Assembly (NCBI RefSeq): GCF_008831285.2
Contig: NC_045146.1
Span: 20,105,289-20,143,148, forward strand
From: Nymphaea colorata
Lineage: Eukaryota; Streptophyta; Magnoliopsida; Nymphaeales; Nymphaeaceae
DNA: 37,860 nucleotides
Direction of reading: 5' to 3'
Shown here: positions 1 through 12,526 of the stretch, piece by piece
How the letters are laid out: each line of letters starts with the position of its first letter
Position numbering within the stretch: position 1 is the stretch's first letter
The notes under the pieces: generated by a model
Told to the model about the DNA's origin: nothing
Seen by the model: the letters and a program-made list of their open reading frames with translations, nothing else
The model's database searches: none
Made by a program: the position numbers and the translations under genes

Positions 1-361
1 TAATGTCTGTTAAAGTTTTGCATTTTCAGCCATTTTTGTATAGTTTTTACTTGTTAGTGTCAATTTACTTGCTTATTCTCCTAATGCTGTCAAAAAATTA
101 GATGCCTTCGGTTTTGTTTTAATGTTGTTATTGCATGTCAAGCTTGAGAAATTATGATACGTAATATAAATACATCTTTTTCTGTTACATGCCTCTTGTA
201 TGTGTACAAACATATTAATCTTCAATGTTTATTGTTTTTCTTTTTAAATTAATTTATTTTAATGTGCTAAATTGTTAGGCCACTTCTTGGATTCGTTAAG
301 CTAGTGGCATTCTGTATGTGTTGTATAAATATAATCTGTATAACATGTTCTTTTATTATAA

Positions 362-1343
362 GTGTTGTTTTTAGTATTTGTTGTGCAGTAGTTATATGCT
401 TTATTTTTGAGAAATAATGCTCTTAATACTTGACCATGAATTTTATATAGGCTGCTCATTCCACCTAGTCCATAGGCAACGTCACCACCTAGACCCCATC
501 AAGTACTTTCGATTACATAGGCTATTATGAATAAAATATGAGGTTCAGGTGATGATTATTTTCTTTAAGCTGGGGGCCATAATTGTACCTAGGAAATAAA
601 AACCATCAGAAATATAAAGCATAAAAACCAATTGGCGCTACTTTAGCACCAAAACTATATTTTGCCCAGCATAGAAAAATGGAAATTATTTTGCATGTAA
701 ATTGAATAAGGTCAAGAAGATTTTCCAAACATGCCACGGTCAACCTACATATAAAAATTGGAAGAACATATACTGATTGACATAAATTAGCCAGAATTGG
801 TAATAACATGTATTGCTACAAAGCAGTCCAATAAAAGAAAAAACAACAGATATTTTCTAGCAGAAACAAAATTTTATTCCATGCAGAATAATGTACATAA
901 TAAATAAACTAAATGACATAGAGATATATCATCTGAAAAATACAAAAGTTGATTATATAAGGAAATTTAACGTTTCATTTCTTCAAAACCGCATAACTGA
1001 GTAAGTTCCTTTCATGGAAAAAAAATCAGAACATACCCTAAATCATTGAGGGCTAACGCAACTGCACAAAAGTTGGGTATCCCACTCTTCATCACCTGTT
1101 AGAAAGTAGGAACAACTGAATAAAGATTAAAATAAAAGCATATAATGCATGTTCCACTTTGACATCCAATATATTAAAAATGTGAAAAAAATAGATGCAC
1201 TAGAACACTAGTTCCTGCTGGTGGTTCCATTCATCAGATTCTTCTTAAATCTAAACAAGGGAAAGCGTTAGGAACATTAGTGACCTCTATCAGAAATTTG
1301 TAAATATATGAATAGCTATGGTACTGGTATACTTGCATTTAAG
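362..1343. repeat. Inverted repeat 1, left arm (inside NAPRT)
   Basis: This ~982-bp stretch is repeated in reverse complement at 10787-11774, with only a few substitutions and small indels seen on reading the two side by side. It holds intron sequence plus the NAPRT exon 1095-1037 with its splice sites. It appears to be the source copy, because here the exon is in frame and in the correct gene order. Similarity stops sharply at both ends. Confidence 0.95.
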
Positions 1344-4300
1344 AAGAAAATGTTCTAAATTCAGGGGTTTCAATATTGAGCAGTAGTGCTGCTCACATAT
1401 TTAATTGGTTGACCTAAACTATACAAGAAATCACCTAGATTCTGGTCTGCAAATTTGGGGATTAACTCATGCATGTTCTGCACATTGTGTTGAAGTTTGA
1501 TAACACTATCGGGGTGGCGAACGTACTCTGACTGTTATAACACTGGAAAACTCATCATACATGTCCATCAAGGAAACCTTCATACACAATCTCATGTTAT
1601 CTACCTGACATTAAGAAAATACCAACTTTTTATTTTACTGGATGTTACTGGCTTGTTTGAACAAGTATGGAAAATGACATTGCTCCTTGACTGATGCCTA
1701 CCATAGCCTAGAATGTTAAATAGGCATCTCTCTTTTAATCAACTTATGCAAAGAAAGAAAAGGTATGGTCAAGAATAACCTATGCCTATAGAAATGATCA
1801 TGGACATATTTACCAAAGCCAGCAAGGTTATGTCAACATACATTAAGATTGACATGTTATCCATTTCCTTTTGTGGTCTGATATTCATTTTGCATACATG
1901 AAAAGGCACTATATTGCTATATTAGTCATGCCTCCAACTCTTCTTTTAGAAAGATGCTCATGCAATCAATAAAAAAAGAATATTGGGACATGCTCTGACA
2001 TGCTTAAGTATGTTCAAATTAGCAGAATGTACTCTTTCGCTCTCCTCTATGCATTACTACCACCTTTTAGGGCCATTGATCACTTTTCCAAAAACACAGA
2101 TGCTAACATTTGGGTCAGATCCACTTGCTGTTAAGCAATATGAGAACTAAGATGGCCTTTTGTAAGCCTGGGCATCAGGCCGCCTGACACCCGAAACCCA
2201 GGCCTGGTAGCGGCTACCCGCTGGCAGCCCGGCTCAGTGCCCAGGCTTAGCCTTTTGGTCCTTTTAATGTTCATTCAACGTTACTTCACTCCAGGGCAGA
2301 TATCCCCCATCAGAGTATTGTGATGCTGCATTAATGCATATAGTGAAAAAAAGGTGCTGATCAGTTATCCAAAAAGAAGCATAGCTCCAGAGGTCACACA
2401 AACACTCAATCTCTCTGCAGAATTGTCATCCTTTAGCCAAAACCATGCCTCTGGGCTACTGAAAACATGCATAGTAATTTGCCAAAGAGTTTATGATACC
2501 ATCAGCAATATCACCTATTTAGAGTTGAGTTCAATAAAAAAATTGGTAACTTCACATTCAAGCATCAGACAACTCCTATGGGACCCTATACATGTTAAAG
2601 GCATATAATCAACAATATGCACAACTTGATATCGAACAATCACAATCAATTGACAAGCTCTGGCAGCAGCAAAGTGTAGTAGGTCGATAATGAAACATGA
2701 AATTGTCTCCATGGATGCTATCGTAAAGTCCAAACAGTGTAGACCCAACAATAGACCAAAGAAGAATAATGGCACTTAAGGACAATCACCAACCCAAGAC
2801 AAAAGATGAAATATATGACAGAACTGATCACAAGATGCTGGCAAAAACATTGAGCACACAAGAGGGTTCTGCGCTCTGTATATACAGCTAGCAAAAGGGA
2901 GCCAGACCTTGGCCAGCTCCCAATGGCTCTAAATGGAGCCATAGGGCTAGCCAACGGCTAGTCAACCTTGGTCAAGACCCAATCTTTTCCAAAACTAGAA
3001 ACCACAAAAAAAAGTACAAAAACAAAAGCACAGAAAAAAGAAGAAAAAAACAATTAATCCATATACACAGTATAGCCTTTGAGTATAACACATAATAATG
3101 TACATATATGTACACATGTCACCATGTATATGATTATGTTACAAATGGATACAAAAGTAGACATGTTTATAATTATTTGGTTGAGATGGCTATCAACTGT
3201 CGTGCATCTCAAACCAGAGACTAGTTGGTCAGATAGTCTTTGGTTAAGCAACTAGTCCCTGACCTATAAATAGATATGCACATTCTTGTATAGATATACA
3301 TGTTTCTTTATTTATTTTCATATAAGTATGTGTATTTATTTATTTTGACTTCGACTGAGTTGGACCTACTAGCCGTGACTAGTCTTTTCAGGGTCAAGAA
3401 AGATCTTTCTCCTATTCCTGATTTTGACAACTTGGATGACGGACTACCTTGATATCTAGCTCCGCAATAAAATCGCAAGCTTTGGGACCAGCCAGCCTAT
3501 AATTGTGATGGACTTTCCACACCTATGTAAATACCTTGAAATTACTGATATTAAATCACTTAGTAACAATATTATTAATAGATCCTAAAAAAATCTCTTT
3601 AATGTTGAAACATGTAAGTTTCAGGACTATATGACACAGCAGCCAACTAAGAGGAAGATGAATAAATAATGCATGCAGACACATATTTATGAAAGACTTA
3701 CATCATAGGTGTCCACAAGGGCAAGAAAGCTGCTTGGAAATGCCAGTGCATATGATGTAAAAGCAGTCAACTCACTCAGGTTGGTCTCGCTAAAAACACC
3801 GCATAATGAACCAGCTGTCTGGCAACATACAAGACCAACCATGAAAAGGAAAGCAAATCAACAAAACATGTGCATCCCAATATGTCAGAACGTCTATTCT
3901 TATCTTCACAAGGAACATTAAATATGGCACGTAAAAGAATATCCAACATAAATTTTTTGAGAATATATTTCAAGCATACATAAAATTATTGTCCATGAAC
4001 ACTAACATACTTATGCGAATAGAAACTCATCTTGCACTACAAGCACACTATGTTTTGATTACACAAGAACCTATTGTAATGCTTGCCAGAGATGGAACAG
4101 CTTTTATTTAGGTAAAATTCCATATTTTCTTCCAAATTAAATCCGATAAAAAATATTTTCCACAAGTCAGGATTTTTTACAATGCATACATGTGTCCAAC
4201 TGGTCCCGTTTTGAATATTAGGAGGTAGGTGTCGGCAGTAGGCACATGCAAGACAACACAATGATAAAAAGTGAGGCAAACTATTTCATGTACTAATGTA

Positions 4301-7300
4301 ATAAAGTAAAATGATGGTACATGTATACAAGGTATTTTTCTTTGAGAGGCAGGTGGGCCACAGTATCTCATTTCTTTATCAGTTATCAAAGGGAAAAGCA
4401 GCTAGGCCAAAAAGTCATTTTTGGCTCGCATCAGGAATAACATAAATATTTCAGGTGAGGTGGCATGTTGTCTTTTATGTGCAGACACCAAAAATGTGCA
4501 AAAAGAGTTGTCAGGTTTGAGATGGTTGTCTTCTGCTTCTCTCAGGCCATGTGGAGATATGCAACCTTCAGTTTAAACAAGCAAGCCTGCTGGGTCATGA
4601 AGGAAAAACAGTGCTACCATAAAAGTTGATTTATCCGCAAGATGGGAAGTCACATGAAACATTTGATTCGGGGAGTCAAAACTCCCTCCAAGCGAGAATA
4701 AGACAGTTATACCCATATTTAACAGATAATGGCAATCTGGCAGGTCAGGAAAAAATCAGCAACATAAACAAAGGTTTCCAAAAGTAGCTACATTCATAAT
4801 CTTCTAATTTGAGTAGCAACTGAAATTTTAGGACTCCAGTTAAAACATAAAAATCAATGCAAAGACAATACTGAACAAGGAATATGGTTTGGATAAATGA
4901 GGCGATGATTAATTAGTGGGAACATATATATAATGACAGCATTTGTGAACAATCTAAAAACAAAATCAAAGTCTTTTGTTCACAAAATAACATGCAAATC
5001 TACAATCAAGATACAAAGATTTTTGGGGATATCAACATCAAAGAAAAAAGAAAAATAAGATTTATGTACAAAGACAAATCAGTCAGTAAAAGTGGCTAAT
5101 GCAAAATCAATTTATAAATAGCAGATTAACAACAGCATCCAATCAGCCAAAAAAAAAGCAACCAGTGTTTCAGAAGGAACAACAAGCAAATCAAAACAAC
5201 AAGACATAGCACATATACGAGATAAGTTACAAAAACATAATTAAAGTATGAGGCATGTAATAAATGAAGATAATGCAGATACATGCCACCAACAACCTGA
5301 AGTTTACTGAGCCAAGCCTCTACAAGACTGACAAAATCCTCACAGACATAAGAACCATCAAACCTTGGAAGTGCTTTCTCTATGATTTCATCTGGGCCCT
5401 GCAAACAGTCAAATGATCGACTGGAAATTGGTAAGACGATATAAGTTGAGCAAACTAGAAAAGCCTCAGTAACAATAACACTATCATTCTGTTAAGACCA
5501 TCTTCAACCAAACGCCAGTGTGAGAGCAAGAAGAGAGAAAAACCTCTCATCATGCCTTCAGAGACTTTCATATATTAATCAGTTGACCCATTTAGTTGAC
5601 AGTTACTCCATGACAAAGCAGTGAAACTGCGAAAGAACAGTCAGACTGCCGTGTAGGTGTGTACAGCATTACTTTTCAGCTGGCATGTAATACAAAATAT
5701 ATTGAAAAATTACAGAAATTAAGTCTGCCTTGTCCAAGCAGTGTAAACAAATATCAGTAATTTCAAGCTATTGAAACTATCTATATAGTAACAGTATCTG
5801 ATCACCCCTTAAAATCATCATGACAAAATGCATCTGCCCACAGGACAGTAAAAAGCACTCAAGGACCAACAGAAAATAGTACTTCGCACATCTATATATA
5901 TGTATAAGTTAGCAAGATAAGCAATGTACTGACAAAAACATAACACATACCATTAATACATACCGTGTACGAGCTGACAAAAGCATGGGAATGTGTTCCT
6001 CGAAGTGGTATTCCAAATTTTCTTCCAGCAGCAACATTGCTGAGAATAAGAGCCCCAAAAGGGAAGGAAAGCATGAGACTACTTACTGCAAAAGTGATAG
6101 ACAAATGGCCACTGGGAAGAAAAAGCACATTATAGAAGCCTGCCCGACTAAATCAAATTCCAAAATGGTATTTATGCATGTAAAGGAATGTGTATATTTA
6201 TGTCAAAATCTTCAGTTGAAAAAGTAGTGGTATAGGACACACTGCTTTATGTCTAGGTGAGCCTCGCTCAACCTAGGTTGCAGTTTCTGTAAAATATAAG
6301 GAAAAGAAATTAAAATCCTCAATCCTTCACAATTTCATAGAACTAAAAGAACCTAGTTGCATCAAATCCGCCAATGTAACAGTATTTCGATGCACTTATT
6401 CCACCATCAGGTCCCTACATAAGCAAATAGCACAAAATCATAATAAGGCAACAAGAAAGCACCTTCAACAAAATAAAAAATAACTACTAGCTTCACCTGG
6501 GCTCGTCGAAGTCCAAACTCGAGCAGACTCTTGGATTTCCCTGCAACAACACGATGCCTTGCAGCATTTGTAGAAACCAGTGATGCATAATTTATTAGAT
6601 TCAGAAAGGGTGTCTCTAGGAGTTGGACAACCTGAAGGAAAACAGAAATACAGACTCCAACATCATATATGTAAATATAGAAGAACAAAATGGCATCCTT
6701 TTAAAAGACAAAGTAAATAATTTAATTGGAGTAGAAAACCATCACTATTACAGACACTCACAGCAATTGGTCCTTCAACTCTCATTAGAGGAATCTTGGG
6801 GAAAACAGCAGAGCCCTCCAAAATTGCGTACACTTCCACATCTGAGCAGTCTATTCCTCTAAGGTAATCAAAAAACCCAACCTACCATAACTTTAATATA
6901 AGTATAGCTAATGAAGGAACATGTAGCAAAAGTTCCATTAAAAATCCTTGGCCATGTTATGAATAAAGCAAAGAATGTTTCCCAATAGGAACATGTGACT
7001 CTCTTATCGGGTGTTATTTAAACAGTATAATTGCAAAGCCTAGTCCTCCATAAATAAGCTCCTACGTGATCAAATCCTACTTGTATGGAAAATATTCATG
7101 AGCATAAAAGTGAGAGAACCAAACCATAAATATATAATACATTTCAGTTGATATTGGCATCTTAGAACTTGACTCATAAAAAGCCTTTGCTGTTCATTGC
7201 ATTTGGGAGTAGCATACAAGTTATACAACATAAGTAAACAGATACTCAATTTATAAGATATAAAGATGAACAGATAGTCCACTTTTCTACACTATATGAT

Positions 7301-9117
7301 TAAAACTGAAGTGAAAGAGTCACAGCAATAAAAAACTGAAATCTTGTGAGATAGACGGAAAATGAAAAGATTAAGTCAAACAAACCTGAAGAAGTCTGAC
7401 TGCAAGAACAGGCCCATATAAACAATGTGAGATATAAATCAGTTAATAAATCCTAAATGCCACACCTAATGCAATAACATAATCAGCAATCCAAGCAGTT
7501 GAAGATTAAATAAAAAAAAATTTTGATGCACTCATTATTCTTGCAAGTGAATTATCATCTAACTTATGTAGTACCCAGTTATTTAGGTAGCAGAATTTCA
7601 GGATTCTTGATTCACAATTTTTTGCTTTTTCTACACAAATTCTGCACAAAAAACAACTGTATTTCCAGGAGGATGCATGCTGATGAACACTAAGATTTAA
7701 GAGACTTATAGCATAAATACTATAGTATACCTCACATGTGGAAGGCAAGACAGCGCGAATGAAATCAATTTCTTCCTCCTTAAGCTTAAAATTAGCAATA
7801 AATCGAATACATTCTTCCAAGCCAGCAAAGATAGTATATTCACCACCAAAAGGATTCTTTCGGAAAAACAAGTCAAACCTGAAACACACCATTTACTAAA
7901 TTAGATAAGACGAAGTTGAATTGACAAAATAGAGAAAGAAATTAAAAAAAAAAATGAAAAGGCTGTCATTTTACAATAATCTGTGTCATTTATAAAAAAA
8001 TTATTCATATCATAAAATATGGTTAACTGGAATAAACAAAGCCAGAGTTCCTCAGAAAGAAATTTCAAAACTGAGAATCCAGACAAAGCTTAAACCATCT
8101 CAACTTGCCGGTGGTCTGTTATTTTGTTCAAGTTTCACTTCCAAATGTGCAGGTTTGTTACTTCAATTACATCTTCGCTTTCAAACGTGAATCAAAAGTC
8201 ATCATTGTGTTGGTTTTATTGTTTCAATTACACATTTACTTCCAAATGTATAAAATAAAGTTGAGAATTTTCTACCATAGTTGGTATCAAGCATACAATT
8301 AGAAGCATTACTTTTACAACCTGCATCAATGAAGCTTTCTTTACTTACATGCCCTTCTTTAACTCTCTATGCATTTAAAAGCAGAAAAAAGCATGAGTGC
8401 TGCTAGATGAGATTCATGACTCAGTAATCACCGGAACCTGCAAGTTGAAACATTTAATGTGTCCATAATATGTTGATGTCGTTTCCCTTAAGTTCATACA
8501 TGGGGCAAGTCATCAGAACAGCAGCTTCGATGACAACCAGTCGTTCATTGAAAATTAGCCTTCTAAACAAGAGATTTTTTGAAGCTTGCTATATGAAAAC
8601 TGCTCAGAAACTAACAAGAGCTTGTTTTTCTTTTACTTGCGTCTGCTCCCTGAATGGCATGTCACTGTAAATTCTGACTTCTGTTGTTGATCAATTGAGA
8701 ACAAAAAAACGATAAAATTTCTGCAGAGGATTGCAAACTGTTGAAATATCATTGTGATTAATTGCCATTTGACAAATAGAGAATCAATTACCAAGAACGA
8801 TGGACTTAGCATTCCTAAAATCTGGTGCATACATGGTTATCATATCTTCACAAAAAGCAAAAAAATCTCTTCTCAGACTTCCTAAAATAAATTTTTTTCA
8901 CCTGTAGAAAGACCCCAAAAATGGTATTACCAAAAATTAAGTCTTCACTTTCCACTCATGCTCATTTGTGATCCACAACTTACACAGCTCGTTCAAGGTG
9001 CTTGCCAGCTTTCCAGTATGCATAAGCCATTGTGAATTGATAGAGATCAGTAAGAAGTGGAGAAACCATTGGATTCGTTGGAGCATCGAATTCCGCCATC
9101 GATCCATTGGCATCCAT
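1037..9117 (-). CDS. NAPRT: Nicotinate phosphoribosyltransferase, 5' part (exons interrupted, 3' end off window)
   Basis: NAPRT joins nicotinate to PRPP to make nicotinate mononucleotide, the entry step of the Preiss-Handler route to NAD. Exons seen on the minus strand, all with GT-AG borders and matching phase: 9117-8984, 7878-7731, 6881-6762, 6631-6497, 6414-6353, 6039-5964, 5398-5297, 3789-3702 and 1095-1037. Together they encode about 308 residues; plant family members have roughly 550. Recognisable family stretches, in order, are [99 protein letters not shown] and [17 protein letters not shown]. The start is the first ATG (9117); a second in-frame ATG lies six codons on. A short exon of about ten codons is expected between 5297 and 3789 and was not located. 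The exon after 1037, which should continue with the IRLDSGDL region, lies left of the window. No stop or frameshift was seen in the listed exons. Confidence 0.93.
2163..2249. mobile_element. 87-bp hAT-type MITE in a NAPRT intron
   Basis: The element begins TAAGCCTGGGCA (2163-2174) and ends with its exact reverse complement TGCCCAGGCTTA (2238-2249). It is flanked by a perfect 8-bp target-site duplication, GCCTTTTG, at 2155-2162 and 2250-2257. An 8-bp duplication is the hallmark of hAT transposases. The interior is GC-rich with smaller palindromes such as caggccgcctg and has no coding capacity. It lies in the intron between the NAPRT exons at 3789-3702 and 1095-1037. The same 12-bp end occurs in the larger element at 26110-27086. 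Confidence 0.92.
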
Positions 9118-9276
9118 CTTTCAAATTCAGACTGACAAGTGGTCCAAAAAAATGATGGTCACTGTTTTCAGTGCATATCATGCAAACCATGCTTTCACCT
9201 AAGCATCAAAATTCACGTTTTGAAATAGACAAACACTCGGATCAAGAATATCAAAACACAGCAACTTCAACAACAG

Positions 9277-10780
9277 GAAAAAATGACCTTCAAGACACAC
9301 ATATTTTGGGTCCTCATTTGGACAAAAAAGTTAGCTGGTAAAACATACAAATGTATCACTTCAGTCAACAGATGGTTAAGCTGGATCCACCCACTCAGCA
9401 AAAACGGTGGTTCAGATTCATTCATCAGATAAGGCGGGTAGCTTTATCATGTGGTATAGTTATAATGAAACAAATAACTTAAGTTGCCGCATGTTGCGAA
9501 GATACTTTAGTCTCCAGAGCACCTATTATAGACACGAAATGTAAGTAAGAAGCCTGATATTTCATATGTGACGTGTTCCCCCTTTATAGACTTGTGGGTA
9601 CAAAAGAGGGATGACAATCAAGATAACCATAAATTCTCGACTGGAACTCAATTTTTTTCTTTACCACCAAATGTCTGCTTCCATTTAGCAGACACCCAGA
9701 AAATGAAATCACGAACTTTTCTTTTCAGACTCACCAGACAACCTAAACAAAAACATGCACCAACAATAATCACGAACTTTTCTTTTCAGAATCACCAGAC
9801 AACCTAAACAAAAATATGCACCAACAATAATCACGAAGTTTCCTTTTCAGAATCGTCAGTGAAATCTAAACTCAGTTCCGTACTAACAAGAAAAATTGTG
9901 GGGAAGAAACAAACGAAGTTCGTCAAGACAACCAACAACCAGGCGCCGCAAGAATGAATGAAGCATATCAAAACTTATCTACCGCGGCGAGTCCTAACCG
10001 TAAAGAAAATTCGACAATTCGAAAAAAAAAAAAAACAATTAGAATCCAACGTCAACGCCTTTCCTTTCACCATAGAACAAATTCCCGTCAAAAAGGGAAA
10101 AAAAAAAGGAAGAGAACTGAAATGCGCAGGTACTCCTATATCACGTTTTGAAGCATGGAAATGGAATGGGAACAATGTCTTTGCTACCAACCAAGGGGGA
10201 ACGACAAACTCAAGGAACTCACGCACCTGCCCAAGTATATAACTATTTTTTGTTTCCTCTTTTATGGGTGGGAATCTCTTCTTTGCCTGGACTTGAGAAG
10301 AATGGCCAGGAGAAACATCCGCTCACATGCAAGGAAGATCCTGTATCAGTACGTTCCCACACCGCTACTGCCGTCAAACAAAGGAAAAATAAAGGAGGGG
10401 AATATGAGGCCTCTTGTCTTCCTAGTTCTTGGCAACCGTCATAGAGTTACCGTGTTGCTCTTTGCTCCTGCTGTGTGTCATTCCCCGGTTCTTTGATTCT
10501 TTCTTTCAGCTAATTCAGCAAATAAAAAGCGAAAGAAAACCAGTTGGTAAAAATGACGTCAGTTTGTCACCGAGGGGCACGTCGAGAGCAATAACAATTT
10601 ACAGCTGGTGATGCTGTCATATTATAGAATCCTAAAGAATCACTGATCTGCTAGGAGGTATCCTAGAGAACCACTCGAAAGCAGCCAACGACACGGTTAA
10701 ATCGAGTCTTTTATATGCGTGAACGGAGTAAAGATGCGTTTGACACTCTCATCTAACTTAGTTTTGTAAAAACAAACTTT
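9277..10780. repeat. NAPRT upstream region, direct-repeat copy A
   Basis: This starts 160 bp upstream of the NAPRT ATG and runs 1.5 kb further, so it probably contains the promoter and perhaps part of the 5' UTR. A diverged copy in the same orientation lies at 22413-23855. No TATA box or transcription start could be fixed with confidence. Short open frames on both strands (around 9954-10496) are conserved only as the duplicated DNA is conserved, and show no known domain. Confidence 0.88.
9708..9860. repeat. 61-bp tandem repeat in the NAPRT upstream region
   Basis: Units begin with atcacgaacttttc at 9708, 9769 and 9830: two full 61-bp units and a partial third. The matching place in copy B (around 22818-22910) has one full unit and a partial one. 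The two copies thus differ by one whole unit. Confidence 0.9.
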
Positions 10781-10786
10781 TTTCAA

Positions 10787-11774
10787 CTTAAATGCAAGTA
10801 TACCAGTACCATAGCTATTCATATATTTACAAATTTCTGATAGAGGTCACTAATGTTCCTAACGCTTTCCCTTGTTTAGATTTAAGAAGAATCTGATGAA
10901 TGGAACCACCAGCAGGAACTAGTGTTCTAGTGCATCTATTTTTTTCACATTTTTAATATATTGAATGTCAAAGTGGAACATGCATTATATGCTTTTATTT
11001 TAATCTTTATTCAGTTGTTCCTACTTTCTAACAGGTGATGAAGAGTGGGATACCCAACTTTTTGTGCAGTTGCGTTAGCCCTCAATGATTTAGGGTATGT
11101 TCTGATTTTTTTTTTCCATGAAAGGAACTTACTCAGTTATGCGGTTTTTGAAGAAATGAAACATGTTAAATTTCCTTATATAATCAACTTTTGTATTTTT
11201 CAGTTGATATATCTCTATGTCATTTAGTTTATTTATTATGTACATTATTCTGCATGGAATAAAATTTTGTTTCTGCTAGAAAATATCTGTTGTTTTTTCT
11301 TTTATTGGACTGCTTTGTAGCAATACATGTTATTACCAATTCTGGCTAATTTATGTCAATCAGTATATGTTCTTCCAATTTTTATATGTAGGTTGACCGT
11401 GGCATGTTTGGAAAATCTTCTTGACCTTATTCAATTTACATGCAAAATAATTTCCATTTTTCTATGCTGGGCAAAATATAGTTTTGGTGCTAAAGTAGCG
11501 CCAATTGGTTTTTATGCTTTATATTTCTGATGGTTTTTATTTCCTAGGTACAATTATGGCCCCCAGCTTAAAGAAAATAATCATCACCTGAACCTCATAT
11601 TTTATTCATAATAGCCTATGTAATCGAAAGTACTTGATGGGGTCTAGGTGGTGACGTTGCCTATGGACTAGGTGGAATGAGCAGCCTATATAAAATTCAT
11701 GGTCAAGTATTAAGAGCATTATTTCTCAAAAATAAAGCATATAACTACTGCACAACAAATACTAAAAACAACAC
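10787..11774. repeat. Inverted repeat 1, right arm (copied NAPRT intron-exon-intron)
   Basis: Reverse-complement copy of 362-1343, placed about 1.7 kb upstream of the NAPRT start codon and opposite in direction to the gene. Differences seen include a one-base substitution near 10967, a longer T run near 11106-11115, small indels near 11143-11166 and an extra T in the exon copy. The left border lies 6 bp from the end of the duplicated upstream region (10780). The right border lies 4 bp from the next fold-back (11779). Confidence 0.95.
11035..11094 (+). pseudogene. Frameshifted copy of one NAPRT exon
   Basis: This is the copy of the exon at 1095-1037. Both splice borders are kept (acag before, gtatgt after), but it is 60 bp instead of 59 because a run of four T has become five within the codons for PNFC. 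Reading in the original frame soon meets a stop. It therefore cannot supply this part of the enzyme, which marks the right arm as the derived copy. Some reading frames still show the [12 protein letters not shown] stretch downstream of the shift. Confidence 0.9.
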
Positions 11775-11915
11775 ATATAACAATCAATTAGATGTAGAAA
11801 TGAAGCCTACAGGTGCAAAGTTTGGCCACTTGTAACAAATCAATTAATACACCACCTCAAATCACAATTTTTTAAGTATATAAAAATCCTAATGTAATGC
11901 TTTTCCTCATCTCAG

Positions 11916-11980
11916 GCTACTGGAATGGCATGGATGACTTTGCAAAGAATTTGATAGACAAGAACTTTCAAGAAAAGTAG
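11916..11980 (+). pseudogene. Candidate terminal exon in left arm of fold-back 2
   Basis: A good acceptor (cttttcctcatctcag) is followed by 65 bp that reads YWNGMDDFAKNLIDKNFQEK and then TAG. No matching upstream exons or family were recognised, so this may be a captured gene end. The open frame is short and could be chance. Confidence 0.35.
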
Positions 11981-12461
11981 TCCTTGTAGTGGGTTCTCTC
12001 ATCTTTTTATCATTAACTCAACAAAGCCTATTTTTCTTCTTCACATTAAAAACACTCTCTATATGTGAACTGATGGATGTTTTTAATGCTGCCCGTGTCC
12101 GTACATCGAGTTTGGTGAGAAATAGTGTGTCGTATTCAGAAGCTTGTTCACTGAGTAAATGAATAGAAAGATCCCCGGAGTGAGTAAATGAATATAAATA
12201 TTTAGTCAATTGAGCAGCTGGGTCGGACCTTATTTGAACCCGAATGTTTCTGTGTGAAAGTGATTCATATTTACCATATTACCTTTTTGTGAATACTTGA
12301 ATACTTGGTGCTTCTGAATACGATACACTATTTCTCACCAAACTCGATGTACGGACACGGGCAGCATTAAAAACATCCATCAGAGAGTGTTTTTAATGTG
12401 AAGAAGAAAAATAGGCTTTGTTGAGTTAATGATAAAAAGATGAGAGAACCCACTACAAGGA

Positions 12462-12526
12462 CTACTTTTCTTGAAAGTTCTTGTCTATTAAATTCTTTGC
12501 AAAGTCATCCATGCCATTCCAGTAGC
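12462..12526 (-). pseudogene. Same candidate exon, right arm of fold-back 2
   Basis: Mirror copy of 11916-11980 with the same acceptor and the same 20-residue reading. The one base difference seen in the frame (TTG to TTA, Leu) is synonymous. Function unknown. Confidence 0.33.

Noticed and set aside
606-809. Identical 67-codon frames (MLLPILANL...) at 606-809 minus and 11327-11530 plus
   Set aside because: They lie in NAPRT intron DNA and are the same only because both arms of inverted repeat 1 are the same; composition is intron-like.
4441-4510. Possible missing short NAPRT exon ending ATTTTTGG near 4487
   Set aside because: No acceptor upstream and no GT donor in the required phase; the peptide does not fit well.
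9954-10496. Open frames conserved between upstream copies A and B
   Set aside because: Conserved in several frames and strands at once with frameshifting indels between copies; no known domain.
362-11774. Treating inverted repeat 1 as terminal inverted repeats of an 11.4-kb transposon carrying NAPRT
   Set aside because: The left arm is an internal part of the gene including one of its exons, and the gene continues beyond it. There is no target duplication at the outer ends (aagtg against catat).
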